A stretch of 64,000 bases of DNA from Lentinula raphanica (taxonomy: Eukaryota; Basidiomycota; Agaricomycetes; Agaricales; Omphalotaceae): assembly GCA_027919835.1 (NCBI GenBank), contig JANVFP010000034.1, positions 310,001 through 374,000 on the forward strand, in the 5' to 3' direction. The position numbers were made by a program, and so were the translations under genes. Under the pieces are notes generated by a model. It did not search any database. It had not been told where the DNA came from and saw only the letters and a program-made list of their open reading frames with translations. This document shows positions 37,160 through 50,688 of the stretch, piece after piece; positions within the stretch are counted from its first letter, which is position 1; every line of letters starts with the position of its first letter.

Positions 37160-40100
37160 ATGACGAATGCCAAAATCCCCTCTCTTGACGGTCCTATAAC
37201 TGTTCCAGAGTTACTAGATTTCCACTACGAACAGAATCCCACTCATCCGATTTATGTCTTTGCTCGCGACAATGAAGAGATTACTAGAATCTCATTTCTC
37301 GAATTTATACGCGCTTGCCACAGGCTTGCTCATATCATTCGTCCAGGACGTGTTGGCCCAGAACGCGTCGTAGTCGCTGTGGTAGCATCAGTGGACACAC
37401 TTGTCTATGAAACTGTCATAGCGGGAGTTATCAGAGCCGGTCTCATAGTGAGTACCCTTCCGGCCTTAGATTGTCCTTCGTTGAAGCTCGTACGTTTCCG
37501 AAGCCTATCTTGATATCACCTCGTAACACCGCTGCTGCTGTAGTCAACTTGCTAGTAAAATCGGGAGCCCACCGGATCCTCACAACTCACTACGCGCTCA
37601 AGCACCTGATTAACGAAATCAAGGCCGAAATCTCAGCTTCCAACACTGATTTTGACGTCAATTTTGAGGAAGTTCCCAGTCTGCAAGAACTTTATCCCAA
37701 CCTAGGGAAAGAGACTGCCGCGGACCCGTTCATTCCCTACCCCGTGTCTCCATGCGCTCTGTCACCGCATGATACTGCGATGTATCTGCATTCGTCAGGA
37801 AGTACAGGCTTTCCTAAAGCCATCCCCCTGAGCCATAATGCCATGAAAGTTTGGGGCTCCTTTTGTAAGTAATCAGACGTTCTAAGAACACACTAACAGT
37901 TGTCTGATTTTGAGGACTTGTTTGTAGCCTCTTCGACAGACCTTCGTGATCACAATGTGCCGATTATAGTCGGAGCAATGGCCCTTCCTCCATTCCACGG
38001 CTACGCATTTTACGCGCAATTTGCTTGTGCTCTGTATTGCTCGCTGACGGTTGCGTTATTTCCCCCAACTCACATCGATGCCATCTCTCCGCCTATCTTG
38101 CCAACTTCCGAAAACGTTCTCTTGCATCTCCAACGAACGAAGTCGAATTGTTTGACTGTGGTCCCATCCATGCTTCAAACATGGTCCCGTTCAATACCTG
38201 ATGTAGAGGTGCTGCGTTCTCTAGAAATAGTCGTGAGTTTGGGCCCAATCTCATTCTCGAGTGGTGATGTTCATAGCGGGTCGTTCAGATCTTCGCGGGC
38301 GGCCCTTTACCACCAGCAACTGGTGATTTTCTGGTTTCCAGAGGGGTCCATATCTGCTCAGTCTATGGAGGCAGTGAGTTCGGTTGCGTCACGAGCCTGA
38401 AAATCACGGAGGACAGAAATGAATGGCAATGGCACAGATTCTCCGACAAGACAGATATTAGCTGGCTCCCACAAGGAGATGGCACGTTCGAGTGCCGTTT
38501 TCTGGTAAATGATTCGACCATGGAGTTGTATAGGAGATCTCACCGAATTGGTCATTTTAGGCGGTAAAAACACATGCATTGGCGGTTGAAAATATGTCAA
38601 ATCCACGAGGATATGCAACCTCTGATCTCTTTGTTCCTCACCCTACGAAGGAGCACCTCTGGAAAGTGTGAGCGAGTCATTCCCACTCGAAAGCCTGAAT
38701 CTCATACGAATGTCAGCGTCGGACGGGTGGACGATGTAGTAGTTCTCAGTAATGGGGAAAAGTGCGTTCCAGATCCTATGGAACATGCCCTCCTGATGAG
38801 TGCGCTGTTCGTCTCTCTCTCTCGCTCATGTTGCTCCATTTTACTGAATCTTCGTTCAGCATTCAGGGAGTGGTCATGTTCGGCCGTCAACGCGACCAGC
38901 CTGGCATTTTGATCGAGCCTTCGCCAGGACACGAAATTGATGTCCATGACCCCATTCAGGTTTCTACCTACCGTAACAGAGTCTGGTATGGTCATTTCTC
39001 AAAGATCACCCTCACTGGACATCGCGTCTGATTTTCTTCGATCCACTCTGCAGGCCATACATTGAAGAAGCCAATCGATTAGTACCAGCGTTCAGCCGAA
39101 TCTACAAGGAGACCATCCTCGTGTCATCCCTTGATAAGCCTCTTCCTCGAGCAGCGAAGGGCACGATCTTGCGAAAAGCAACTTATAAATTATATGAGAG
39201 AGAAATAGACCGACTGTTAGTCGTCTGTCTTTTCAGTGTCACGCCTGAGTCTCATTGCCGCGCAATATAGATACGAAACTATCGAAAGCAACGCAAACAG
39301 TAGTCCGGTGGACCCTCCGAGTGGCTGGGACTCGATTCATTTACAGCAATGGCTTACACACCAGGTCCAAGATCTGTGTGGCATTGTGCTGCCTCCCACA
39401 TCTGATCTCTTTGAACATGGAATGGACAGGCATGTCTTCATCGTTTACTAACACTGAGGGACATGTTATCTCAACATGGTTTCATCAACAGCTTAAGTGC
39501 TACTATTCTCCGTTTACGCATAGGGCGTGCTTTGCGGAACTCCGGCGACTCGACTTTGAGAGGCATCGTCGAACTTTCCCCTTCAAATTATATTTACAAC
39601 CATCCATCCATCCAAGATCTCGCTGATTATATTGTCAGTCTGATACGTCCCGAAGGCGCTACGGCAACCAACAATGAAGCGGATGACATCCGTCTGATTC
39701 ACGCCATGATTGAGAGATACTCGAAAGATCTGGAGTTGAGCATCTCTCCTGTCTTGAACTCTCAGGTCGCCAACAATGTTGGTGTGAACGGTATCAATGG
39801 CACCAACTTGTCCCATCTAACATCGGTTGTGCTGTTAACAGGATCAACAGGCAACTTAGGTGCCCAAATTCTTTCACGACTGTTGAAAGATTGTTCTGTT
39901 CGGTTGGTGTATGCACTGAACCGTCGCTCTATCCACGGATCTCTTCTAGCACGTCATGAAAGGAGGTTTGAGGATAAAGGACTGGATCAGGCGATGTTAC
40001 ATACGGATAAGGTGGTATTTTTGGAAGGAGAGAGTTCTCTTCCAAACTTGGGCTTATCTCATGAGGTTTACGATGAGGTGCGAGCTCGGTTGTTGCGGCT

Positions 40101-41224
40101 CTAGCGAAATTCCTTCTCACATAATCAATGGGGGTTTTTCCAGCTAAGGAACAACGTTACACTCGTTATACACAATGCCTGGCGACTTGATTTCAACCTT
40201 TCCCTCCTCTCATTCGAATCGCATATCCGTGGCTTGCGTAATTTTATAGACTTGGCTAGGTCCAGTCGACACGCATCGTCGTTGCGTTTCCTATTCACCT
40301 CAACGATCGCAGATGCACAGTCTTGGGATGGGCTAGAGAAAGGGCCTTACCCTGAGGAAGGTATCGTTGATGCCAAGTACGCTGTGGGCATGGGGTATGG
40401 AGAGGCCAAGTACGTTTCGGAGCGGGTAGGTTGTATCCTCTTAAATCTCAGTTCGCCCGTTAATGCTCTTATCTAGGTCCTAGCCAAGAGCGGTCTCAAC
40501 GCGACATTCTTCAGGATCGGTCAAATTAGCGGGGGAGCGCCAAATGGGGCATGGGCCATGAGTGATTGGTTCCCGTTGATTGTGCAATCTGGCTTGAAGT
40601 TGAACATGTTACCTGACGCGAACGGGGTAGGTACAGTTTTGTGATACAGCTTTTTTGGGACAGTCCTAAACGACGTCTATCATGAAGGTGATATCCTGGA
40701 TCCCTATGGACGCAGTCGCAGATGCTATCGTTGACGCGGGTTTATCGAAAATCGTCCCTCTACCTCTTGCGGTCAACCTTGTACATCCTCATCCCATTCC
40801 GTGGTCTCAGATGATACAGGATGTCCGGAAGGCTCTCATAAATGACAGACAGCTCAAAGACGATGCCCTGCAACTGGTACCCTTCCATATATGGTTCGAG
40901 ACACTACAGAAAGCTGCCTTCGCTGCAGTCGATACGGAGAACGAGCTCGTGAGTTTTAGAGCATGCACAGATGCAATGAAAGCTCATTTGGTACTTTCTC
41001 TTCAGCCAGCTGTGAAGATCATCGATTTCCTCCGAAATATGGCGAAAGCCGATGAACGTATGGGCTTGCGTTCGCAGTCGTTGAAAGATATGGAGGCTGT
41101 TGGGTTACCGCCTCTGGTGCCAAATAATATTCAACGAATCAGCCAAAGGATGACTACCTTGCCTCCTCTTGATTATTGTGATGCAGAACTTTGGGTTCGC
41201 TATTGGACGAAAACAGGATTGTAA
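37160..41224 (+). CDS. Adenylate-forming reductase 3 (A-T-R, NRPS-like)
   Basis: Fourteen exons (37160-37447, 37504-37864, 37928-38232, 38289-38504, 38561-38667, 38717-38806, 38860-38985, 39054-39215, 39271-39429, 39492-40077, 40144-40425, 40477-40626, 40688-40948, 41006-41224) give 1,103 residues in phase. The adenylation domain has HSSGSTGFPKA, YGGSE (Ser in place of the usual Thr) and GRVDDVVVLSNGEK. The carrier site is EHGMDSLSATIL. The reductase has VLLTGSTGNLGAQIL and YGEAKYVSE. Exon structure equals reductase 2 exactly. Intron 39430-39491, which splits the carrier Ser codon, has a GC donor. Divergence from the other two copies suggests old duplication and possibly a different acid substrate. 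Confidence 0.92.
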
Positions 41225-41499
41225 CTTTGTATATTATTCCGATGTAGTACTAAGCGCTCTGCAAAGCGTCCGATAATAAGCTTCAAAGTACGGTAGTGGC
41301 AAAGCAAGAGCATTTAGTAAAACCTATAAAGGTGTGTATAATTCGTTGTGCACCAACCATCCTTCACCGCCAAACCATTGTAGATTGAGGTGCTTCAAAA
41401 AGGCATGGTATTCCAGAGAGTTGATGTCTGTTCCAGGGTCTGAAGCACTGATTGTATCGTAATCAGACGAGTCGGCATGTTTGCTGTACCATCGATGTG

Positions 41500-42993
41500 T
41501 TAGAGTGAAAGGCGGCTCTCTGAAAGGATCTTCAAGTTCCAGTGGTTCTGTGTCGATGGGAGTAAGAGGTGGCAGATAAGTCGAATCCGACAATTCCAAA
41601 AGCAAGGGAAGTTCGAGTGGTTCTGTGTCGGGGGTAGTAAGAGGCGGCAGATAATTGGTGTCCGAGCATTCCAAAAGCAAGGGAAGTTCGAGTGGTTCTG
41701 TGTCGGGGGAGTAGAAGGCAGATAGTTTGAGTCCGACGATTCCAAAAGCAAGGGGAAACTGCAAGGTATAGTAGGTGTCTTGATGATGAGAACGTCCGAG
41801 TCTTGACTTTTATCCGTTTCGTCTGTTGGCGCCAGATAGAATCCGTTTGACGTGAAGGTCTTATCATCCAGAGAGACCAGAGAGATTAAAGGACGAGACG
41901 AAGGAAAGACGGAAGGGAGGCGATTAGATGAACAGTTGAAATCATCTGTCTGACAAGGTTGAATCGGTGGTAAGACTATCCTAGTGTCAGCGTTTAATGT
42001 CAACCTGGCAAGAACGGCCGCGCACCTGGAGACTCCACTTGTACTTCAACAGCGAGGCCGTTTTCACGGTGTTTCGCGTCTTCGTTCGACGCGAAAGTCT
42101 TATCATCGAGAGAAATTAATGAACAGAATGAAGGAAAGACGGCAGGGAGGCGATTAGACGAGGAGTTTGAATCATCTGTCTGACAAGGTTGAATCGGTGG
42201 TAAGACTATCCTCCCAGTGTCAGCGTTGGATGCCAAACTGCCAAGGACGGCCGCGCACCTGGAGACAATTGTACTTCAGCAGCGAAGTCGTTCTCACAGT
42301 GTTCTGCATCTTGAATCGGTGGTAAGACTATCCCAGTGTCAGCGTTGGATGCCAAACTGCCAAGGACGGCCGCGCACCTGGAGACGCTTGTAGTGCTTCA
42401 TTTTCACAGAGTTCTGCGTCTTGAGAGGCCAAAAACTCTTTATGGAAGTTTTCGAATGAGAGTTGAAGATCATAAGAAGGATAGTCTTGAGGAGCCCAGT
42501 GTTCATCGTCATTGATGCGAGCGCATATATTCACATTTGGGAACTCATCTTGCTCCGACGTTGGCGGGGACGAGCTTTGAGGAGTTGTATGTCTAGAAAT
42601 TTCATATGGAAGAGGAGATGAAAGCTCTGATGCTTCAGATGACGAGTTAAGCTTGATTGATAACGTGTCGTCTAAGTTGCTCGGGGAGGAATTTCGGGAA
42701 GGTTCTAGCGAAGTCACGTCTTCATCGATGGGTTCAGTCTTGCAACTTGAGCCAGTGATCGTTGGAGGATTCCCGATAGGGATGTGATAGTCTGCGCAAT
42801 GGAGAGGGAGGCCGCGGTCGCGAGCTCTTCTCCGTTTAGTCCACCACCATTCATTGACAGCCGTAGGTGTTAGATTCCTGGCCATAGCCCAGTCACGACG
42901 AGATGTCAGCGATGGAAGACGTTTATCAGCGTCCCAGATCTTGTTTAGTTCGTCGATGTTTGCAAGGGGTATAGAGGAAATTGAGGAAGGCAT
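41500..42993 (-). CDS. Homeodomain-like protein with repeated exon cassettes
   Basis: Exon 1 (42993-42378) holds a homeodomain-like helix-turn-helix: IDELNKIWDADKRLPS, SRRDWAMARNLTPTAVNEWWWTKRRRARDRG, where WWWTKRRRARD matches the recognition-helix pattern W.NRR. Such proteins are nuclear transcription factors in basidiomycetes. Then come three exons (42327-42259, 42205-42026, 41975-41500), each starting VLPPIQ and, for the first two, ending in SP before a near-identical ~50-bp intron. The last exon contains a 75-bp tandem repeat. In the frame set by the upstream exons the protein stops at 41500 (446 residues); another frame stays open to 41324 with an acidic repeat (TDTEPLELPLLLE) and a Trp-rich end. 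Which frame is used is unresolved. The TF role is inference from the domain. Confidence 0.65.
41537..41761 (-). repeat. 75-bp coding tandem repeat (three units)
   Basis: Units start at 41537, 41612 and 41687 and share TTC(C/G)AGTGGTTCTGTGTCG and CCAAAAGCAAGGG blocks. A full unit is 25 codons (reads TDTEPLELPLLLE plus linker in one frame). The rightmost unit carries a net 4-bp loss relative to the others, which moves the frame. Confidence 0.85.
41961..42385 (-). repeat. Three exon-intron cassette repeats
   Basis: Blocks at 41961-42033, 42191-42266 and 42313-42385 are nearly identical and each contains a complete ~50-bp intron with its flanking exon ends. Copies 1 and 2 are longer units with a 230-bp period, sharing the adjacent exon text (CAGACAGATGATT region) as well. 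Confidence 0.85.
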
Positions 42994-43200
42994 GAGGGCA
43001 TAAAGCAAAGGCGAGTCGTGGGTCAAGACAAAATTACTCGATTTGGAAATCGACTTCGACGTTGCTTACCTCATCAGCGTTCTTTCTCCCACCTACGGTC
43101 ACCTCTTACAAACAATCCTCTCATAAACAATGATTGATAAGAGGATTATCGTTCAAGCTGCAAATATATAAAGTCAGTCTTTCTTCTTCTCCTTCTCCTC

Positions 43201-44689
<1,489 letters not shown>

Positions 44690-45230
44690 ATGCATTATGA
44701 GTCGTCGATGTATCATTCAACAACGCTGAGTAAAGATAATTTGACCCACGCTTATTTTAACTCTGCCCATGTACGACAGCTCAGTGTAACTCAAGCGCCT
44801 CGTTCGATCTCTGCGAAGACTTTTCTCAGAGTCTTCAAGTTCGCATCCTTTGCACCGCCTACTTATCTCAGTATCAATAACATCTCATCGTACTACCTGC
44901 ACTAATGATCTCTTGTTAGACCAGGCAGTGGTACGGGAACAGAACGTAGCACACGACCATACTTACCAAGCTGTCGGGCTCAGTCTCATTTTTCAGAACG
45001 AGTGAAAGCGAAGACTTATATGGATATCGTTCGAGCTGTGTTCCATCAACTGAGGGCTCAGATCATTCACTAGGAGATGCAACAACACTACAACTTTATC
45101 ATCTCGTTGGATGAATCATTCCAACTTGTCCTAGGGAGTTGATCAAACAACTCACAATTCATATGTAATATCTTAAAAGATGCTGTCGCGCACCCCTCGA
45201 TGTCTTATTCTCTGCTCACTTCGTAGGAGA
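44690..45230. other. Spacer between OYE gene and DUF6533 gene, part of the duplicated block
   Basis: No gene recognised. Parts of this spacer can be matched to 52389-53200, so it was carried along in the segmental duplication. Confidence 0.55.
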
Positions 45231-46773
45231 ATGAACAACTCGCAAACGTTACAAGAATTGATCAGCGGCCTGAACGATGGGATTATAACCAGAGTGAGTA
45301 ACAATTCTCCTGCATCGTTGTTTCGGGCGACCCAATCTTGACTATTGCCAATTATGAGTAGTATCTCACTGGTAGGGTTCCACGACGTTCTCCGTCCCGA
45401 TAGGCTTCATTTGCTCAATCGTATGTCAAATGCAGTGTCAGGCATTGTTCTCTTCCTGTTCGACTGGTTGATCATGCTACCGGAAGAAATTCAGTTTGTC
45501 TGGACCAAGAAACGCCGGTTACGACCTTTCGACATTCTGTATCTTGCTCAGCGATACATGCCTTTCATTGATACTGTTTTGATCACTAGTATAGGTCAGT
45601 GGAATACATTGGACTTACTAGTGCTTGTTACTCAGTGGGCCTTGGTGTGATGCTGATGTGCCTCTTCTACAGCTACTTTAGCAACTCAACCAATGGATCC
45701 AGATACTTGTCGTGTCTTGGTTGATATCGCTGCATGTAGGATTTATACAAGTTTTCCTTTAGTTAATTCACATATTATGATTCCAGGGATGGATCTCATT
45801 GGTATAGCTCTTACAGAAGGCGAGTGAAATGTTGCTACTGATAGTGATTGACTAAATGAATGGAATATGATATACTAATCTTTGTACTAGTTGTGTTGAC
45901 AATACGTACCTGGGTGCTATGGAAGAAAGATATCAAACTCTCATTTGGCCTTCCTCTGTTCTATATATGCTGCTGGATGCCTATCTTCTATGGTCTGAAC
46001 CAATTTCTACAATCACTGATATGTGGGTATTATAGATTTGTGACTTTCCTCTTTTCACTCAACAAATGCTTTCACATCCTCAGTCATACCATCTCCCATC
46101 CCACAAGTATCCGGTTGTGCATACCTAGGTGGCCAAAAGATATTCTACATATGCTGGGTTTTCTTGGCAGTGTATGAAGTTGGTGAGATCTTGAAAGCTA
46201 ATGCAAACTAGTACTAGAATTCTGATGATATTTTCTACAAGGAATGCTGATATTAATGTTTATTCCAGGCTTCCGTTTATGTACATCATTCTTTTTGTGC
46301 AATGCCCAGTGTGTTTGTACTGATGGGTACATATTCTGATTTAGTCTATCTGGGTCATGGGTCAGGATTAACAAAAATTGTTTATCGAGATGGTAAGTGG
46401 ACTGGTTTACACTGCTAGACTGATGTTTCAATCAAACTCCATATAGGTATTATTTATTATATTTTCCTCGTTAGTAAGTGACTATGTCATATCAAAGATA
46501 TACTTTGGACAGCTGAATGAATGAAGTATGGTCTGCTATCAATGCAGTTGCCAGTATATCACTTTCTGTGAGCACATTTTTTGTTTGCATATCAAGTGTT
46601 GTTTCTGCTGTTCTTATATCATATATGTCCTGTTTTCATTGCAGGGTACATCACTTGAAACTGTCCTCAGCACATACCAGCGTGTAATGCACACTGTCTT
46701 GACAAGTAGAGCTATTCTACACATTCGGTCAAGCTCCAATGAATATATAGATTCAGTGTCATTGTATGACTGA
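45231..46773 (+). CDS. DUF6533-type multi-pass membrane protein, copy 1
   Basis: The first exon (45231-45293, MNNSQTLQELISGLNDGIITR) is followed by several exons. The core reads SGIVLFLFDWLIMLPEEIQFVW then LAQRYMPFIDTVL, the signature of fungal DUF6533 proteins, which have about seven membrane helices. Further exons read ATLATQPMDPDTCRVL, MDLIGIALTE, VVLTIRTWVLWKKDIKLSF and a glycine/aromatic helix (GGQKIFYICWVFLAVYE). The last exon has YQRVMHTVLTSRAILHIR. Function of the family is unknown. Exact boundaries of several middle exons were not resolved, and a late segment (46250-46420) contains a possible stop, so the gene may be intact or recently damaged. A second copy is at 53.2-54.8 kb. Confidence 0.6.
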
Positions 46774-47558
46774 TCCTAAATTAGTCCTAAATACTCTCTC
46801 TTTCAATTATTTGTACAGTATTGTAACTTGAAACTTTGATATTACAGTCCAAAATATATGGCTGCCAAGGAAGGAAGAAAGAGAGAGATTTGAGAATTAC
46901 ACAAATCACAACTTCACCAAAGGTGGGGTCTCACAAGAGAACAGCTATGCACAATGCCTTTTGTGCAGCAAATGCTCATTTTACAAGGAGATAGTAGACT
47001 GCTATAAGTACAGAGGGACATAGATGACTGTATATCTCAATGATTAGATGGTAGTATACCAGTGCGGCAATTATCTTCTTTTGCTCTCATGAGATCTCTT
47101 CAACCTTAACTTCTGTCCTTCAACATCTCAGGACCATTGAAATACATATAAGGCAACACTGGAACACTATACAAGGACTGCAGGGTGGATATGGGATGAT
47201 CCAGAGGATTTTGAGGCTGCCATGATGCCTAGGACCCCAACTACTTATAGCAATTAGTGTGTAATTCACTCTCTTGTTAGTTCCTACTAACAAAGTCCCA
47301 CCCTTAGACTAGACTACTCATCAACTTATTTTGGCACCAACAACACCTTTTGAACCTGCTATTTTCTATCCATAACAAGTTCCAATTATCCTCATGAAAT
47401 TCTTTGGTCCCAGTGGCATGTCACCTTCATCTTCATGCACATTATCTGGCTTCTCAGCACCCAAAAATTTGTTGGAGCCTCAAGAGCAGCAGGAAGAACA
47501 GAGACAACCTCCAATTGCCCTCCAAGTGTCATCAGGGGAGGAGAGATAAACAGATAGC
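46774..47558. other. AT-rich spacer, no gene recognised
   Basis: Start of the CpG-poor region. No open frame with family features. It leads into the inverted arms. Confidence 0.4.
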
Positions 47559-48184
47559 ATAAGGTAGAGGACAGGCAGACCCATACGACCCCATGTGACT
47601 TTCCCACGATACTCAGTAAGGCAATTTTCGGTCAATTTCACGTCTTTCACTTCGTATCTCGAGCACCAGTAACTTACTGCGAAATCGGTGCCGAGATTCT
47701 CTTTGAATAGGCCTAACGAAGCTCTCAAAATTTTTTGAGATTTTTTGTGCGGAAATTGAACAACTAGTTCCATAATTAAATTTGGAGTGTACCTATCATT
47801 GAGGGCTCAATGGACAGCAAGCTGCTTGGGCTGCAAGAAAATATCATGGTCATTGTGTTCTCCCAGACCGCATTATGGATGAATTATCTCTTGCTGAAAT
47901 TACCTAGGCCTTTTAGAAGGTACTTCTATAGCGCTACAGAGCATAATATACTGGTCATTACTATAATTTTGAATCTACTTGTTCAATTTAGGTACAAAAA
48001 ATCTCAAAATATTTCGAGAGCTTTGTTGAGCCTATTCAGAGAGAATGTTGGCACCGATTTTGCACTAAGTCGCTGGTGCGTGAGATACGAAGTGAAAGAC
48101 GTGAAATTGACCAAAAATTGCCTTACTGAGTATCGTGGGAAAGTCACATGGGGACGTACGGGTCTGCCTGTCCTCTACCTTATA
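47559..48184. repeat. Inverted repeat pair with about 210-bp arms
   Basis: The arm at 47559-47768 is the reverse complement of 47977-48184 with roughly 80% identity by eye, separated by about 210 bp. Both arms keep an open frame reading outward, sharing YEVKDVKLT, NCLTEYRGKVTWGR and GLPVLYL. The shared peptide is not recognised. This may be a fold-back transposon remnant or two opposite insertions of one element. Confidence 0.7.
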
Positions 48185-49451
48185 AAAATTATCTACAGCA
48201 ATATATATGTTTTCTTATCAGTCCTATGCCCAAAACATCCACTGGACATCCCATGGAACTGCAGAACTTGTTGTAGTTGTAACAGCTCACATGGCCACTG
48301 TCCACAACTCCAACAAAATTGGCTCACCATATCATTTGTATTGTTTATTCCTTGCTTACAGCTACACAACCTTAATTTGTGCTGTTCACCTTTCTCTCAG
48401 CAAACTTTGACATGCCACTTTCCCAATGTCATCAGTGACTTAAAACTTTAGGTTCAATGTGCAACATTTGATGCTGTTTGATCTTTTCAAAGCTTTACAT
48501 CATCATCTTTGGTTAGTGTGTGGCATGGGTTGGGCCGGGTGCCACTGAAGCCATCCCAACTGTTAGGGTCGTGCCAGATAGGGTCGGAGGGGTCCGGAGA
48601 TTCCGGAGTCGGACCTAGTAGGTCCTGGGATCTGACTTAGAAAGTACCGAGCAGGTAGGAAAGTGTACAAGACCCTACGGATGGTTGCGGGACTTGGTGC
48701 TGTTATTGACCAACACCTTCTACTTGCTGTGTGTCCCTGAGGGTAGGTGACAAACGTAAGGATCCAATAGGACCGTCGGACCATGGGAAAGTCGGAGTCG
48801 GAGTCGGAGTCGGACTAAACAAAGAGTCGAACGGACTAGATGTGAAGGCAGAGGTTGTACTAGAGAGGACTGAAACTAGTACCAGAGGTAACTAGGTCGT
48901 ACCCAAGTCGATTTTGAGGTTAAGCCTACAGTACAAACTACTAAGGCTTATATACCAGTCTCGGAGTAATCAAGTTCCGAGGCTGTCAAGTAATTAACAA
49001 TAACTATTGTAAAGTCATAACAAAAGAATGAATGTACTTATTGTAAAATAAAAGACAATAAGAATGATAAGCATAAAGACAATAAGGACTGTGGCTGTGC
49101 CTCCGAATCGGATCGGAGTTACACACTAATAAGCAAGCAAACATTAAGTACAAGCTCCGGAGTTGGAGCCATTGGAGCTATAAAAGCCATCGGAGGAGAA
49201 ATAACAAACATAAAATGAGTGTGAGGGGATTCAGGAGGGGTCTGAATCGGAATCGGATCGGAATCGGATCGGAGTCGGAGGTATGAATATAACACCGACC
49301 CAGCACCTGGCCAACACCTGGCATACCTGAGACTCCCGGTGTCACTGTGTCAGCCTGCCTCTTCTGCTCCTTCTTCATCATTGCTGCGTTAGCCTTTCAT
49401 GGATCTCTTCTACTTTTGGCATTGTTTTATGCTGTTCCTTATTTGCCAGTG
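48185..49451. repeat. CpG-retaining insertion with GTCGGA/ATCGGA motifs
   Basis: This stretch differs from its CpG-poor surroundings: it keeps many CG dinucleotides. It has a (GTCGGA)4 run at 48791-48815 and a GAATCGGATCGG cluster at 49227-49280. No coding capacity or clear terminal repeats were found. It looks like a younger repeat insertion, type unknown. Confidence 0.45.
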
Positions 49452-50688
49452 CTTTTTTGTAGAGATGTTCACGAGTGGCAAGTGTTGACAAGTACTCGTG
49501 AGTTTATCCGTACTCGTGACTCGCGAGTCGAGTGTTTTATTTATACGAGTGTATACTCGAGTCACGATCATCAAAATGTATTGACAAGTACTCGTGCATT
49601 TTATTCGCGAGTATTCTCCTGTACTCGTGAGTATTTCTACTATTCACTCTGCACATGACTTTTCTCAGTGGCTATGTGCCTATTATAATTTTTTGTGTTA
49701 GAGTCACAGCCACTGCCTATTATAATTATTAGGAGAAAAGAAGTAATATAGTGGAGGACGTTCCATAAGAAATTGGACCATCCAAAATCCTTTTTAGGTA
49801 GCCGGGTGATGTCATGCCGCTGAGCGGCAAGTGAGGCAGTGCAGTGAATCTGATATTTCTTTTGGTCCAAATCTCATGTATTTGGACCTGCCTGGACCCT
49901 GCAGGCCAAATTTTCATCAGCGTCCAATTTTCCTTGCCGTGAGATGCCGATGATGTATCGTTCACATACCCCAGATGAAAAATGTTCATTCACTATATTT
50001 TCTACTCAATGGTTGTGTGTCCTTCCCCTTCTATAAATCCCAGAAATTTTCAAACAAGCTATGTACATCCTTCCCACGATTGATTTCATCAGTCCAATTT
50101 AAACAAATTTTGGACCAATTTCGTTTATGGTATTTGGAGCGGTCCAAATTGTGCGCACCGCCTATTTTACGTCATGAGAAAATAAAAATTGGCCCGACCA
50201 ATTTCTTATGGCAATTCATCCAGTCTAACATATGTCATATGTAAGAAAATGTGAATGGTGAAGTGGTTAAAGGCGCTGACTCTGGACTAAGGTCAGCCTT
50301 CCTTTAACTTCCTTCAGAGTTCAATTCCCCCTCATGGCAACTTTGTATAACAATAAATCTGTACATTGTTCTTGCTTTGAAGTATGTTAATATATGTTTC
50401 GGTACTGTATATTTATTAAAAGCTATGAAAATTAAGGTAACGAGTATTAAAACACTTGAGTGTATTTTTCAATACTCGAGTCTTTCCTTTATATACTGGA
50501 GTAGACACTCGAGTTACGATTTGAATAATTTACTGTGAATATTTGTGGCACTCGCACTCGAGTGTCTGTTACTTAGAGACACTCGAGTACAGACTCGAGT
50601 CACAGTTGCTGATTTTGAGTGACGAATATTCGTGTCACGAGTGGCAAGTACACTCGAGTGTGCACTCGTGAGCACCTCTACTTTTTTG
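49452..50688. mobile_element. Non-autonomous hAT-like transposon with perfect 8-bp target duplication
   Basis: CTTTTTTG at 49452-49459 is repeated exactly at 50681-50688. Between them lies a 1,221-bp element (49460-50680) whose ends are inverted repeats TAGAGATGTTCACGAGTG and TAGAGGTGCTCACGAGTG (16/18 matches). An 8-bp duplication plus TAGAG-type ends is the hAT superfamily pattern. Subterminal regions (49480-49650, 50440-50670) are filled with ACTCGAG and ACTCGTG motifs, likely transposase-binding repeats. No transposase frame exists, so it is non-autonomous. CpGs are retained in the ends, suggesting a younger insertion. Confidence 0.9.
50253..50338 (+). other. tRNA-like sequence (decayed tRNA or SINE head)
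   Basis: TGGTGAAGTGG resembles a pol III A box, and AGTTCAATTCC about 55 nt later resembles a B box with its CG changed to CA. A long variable-arm-like stretch lies between, as in Ser/Leu-type tRNAs. The anticodon arm does not fold with a normal 7-base loop, so it is not a functional tRNA gene. It lies inside the hAT-like element. Confidence 0.45.

Noticed and set aside
48791..48815. (GTCGGA)4 run as a telomere-like repeat
   Set aside because: Only four units, not TTAGGG-type, and inside the chromosome; a simple repeat.
50253..50338. Functional tRNA gene
   Set aside because: The anticodon arm does not form a 5-bp stem with a 7-base loop and the acceptor ends do not pair well.
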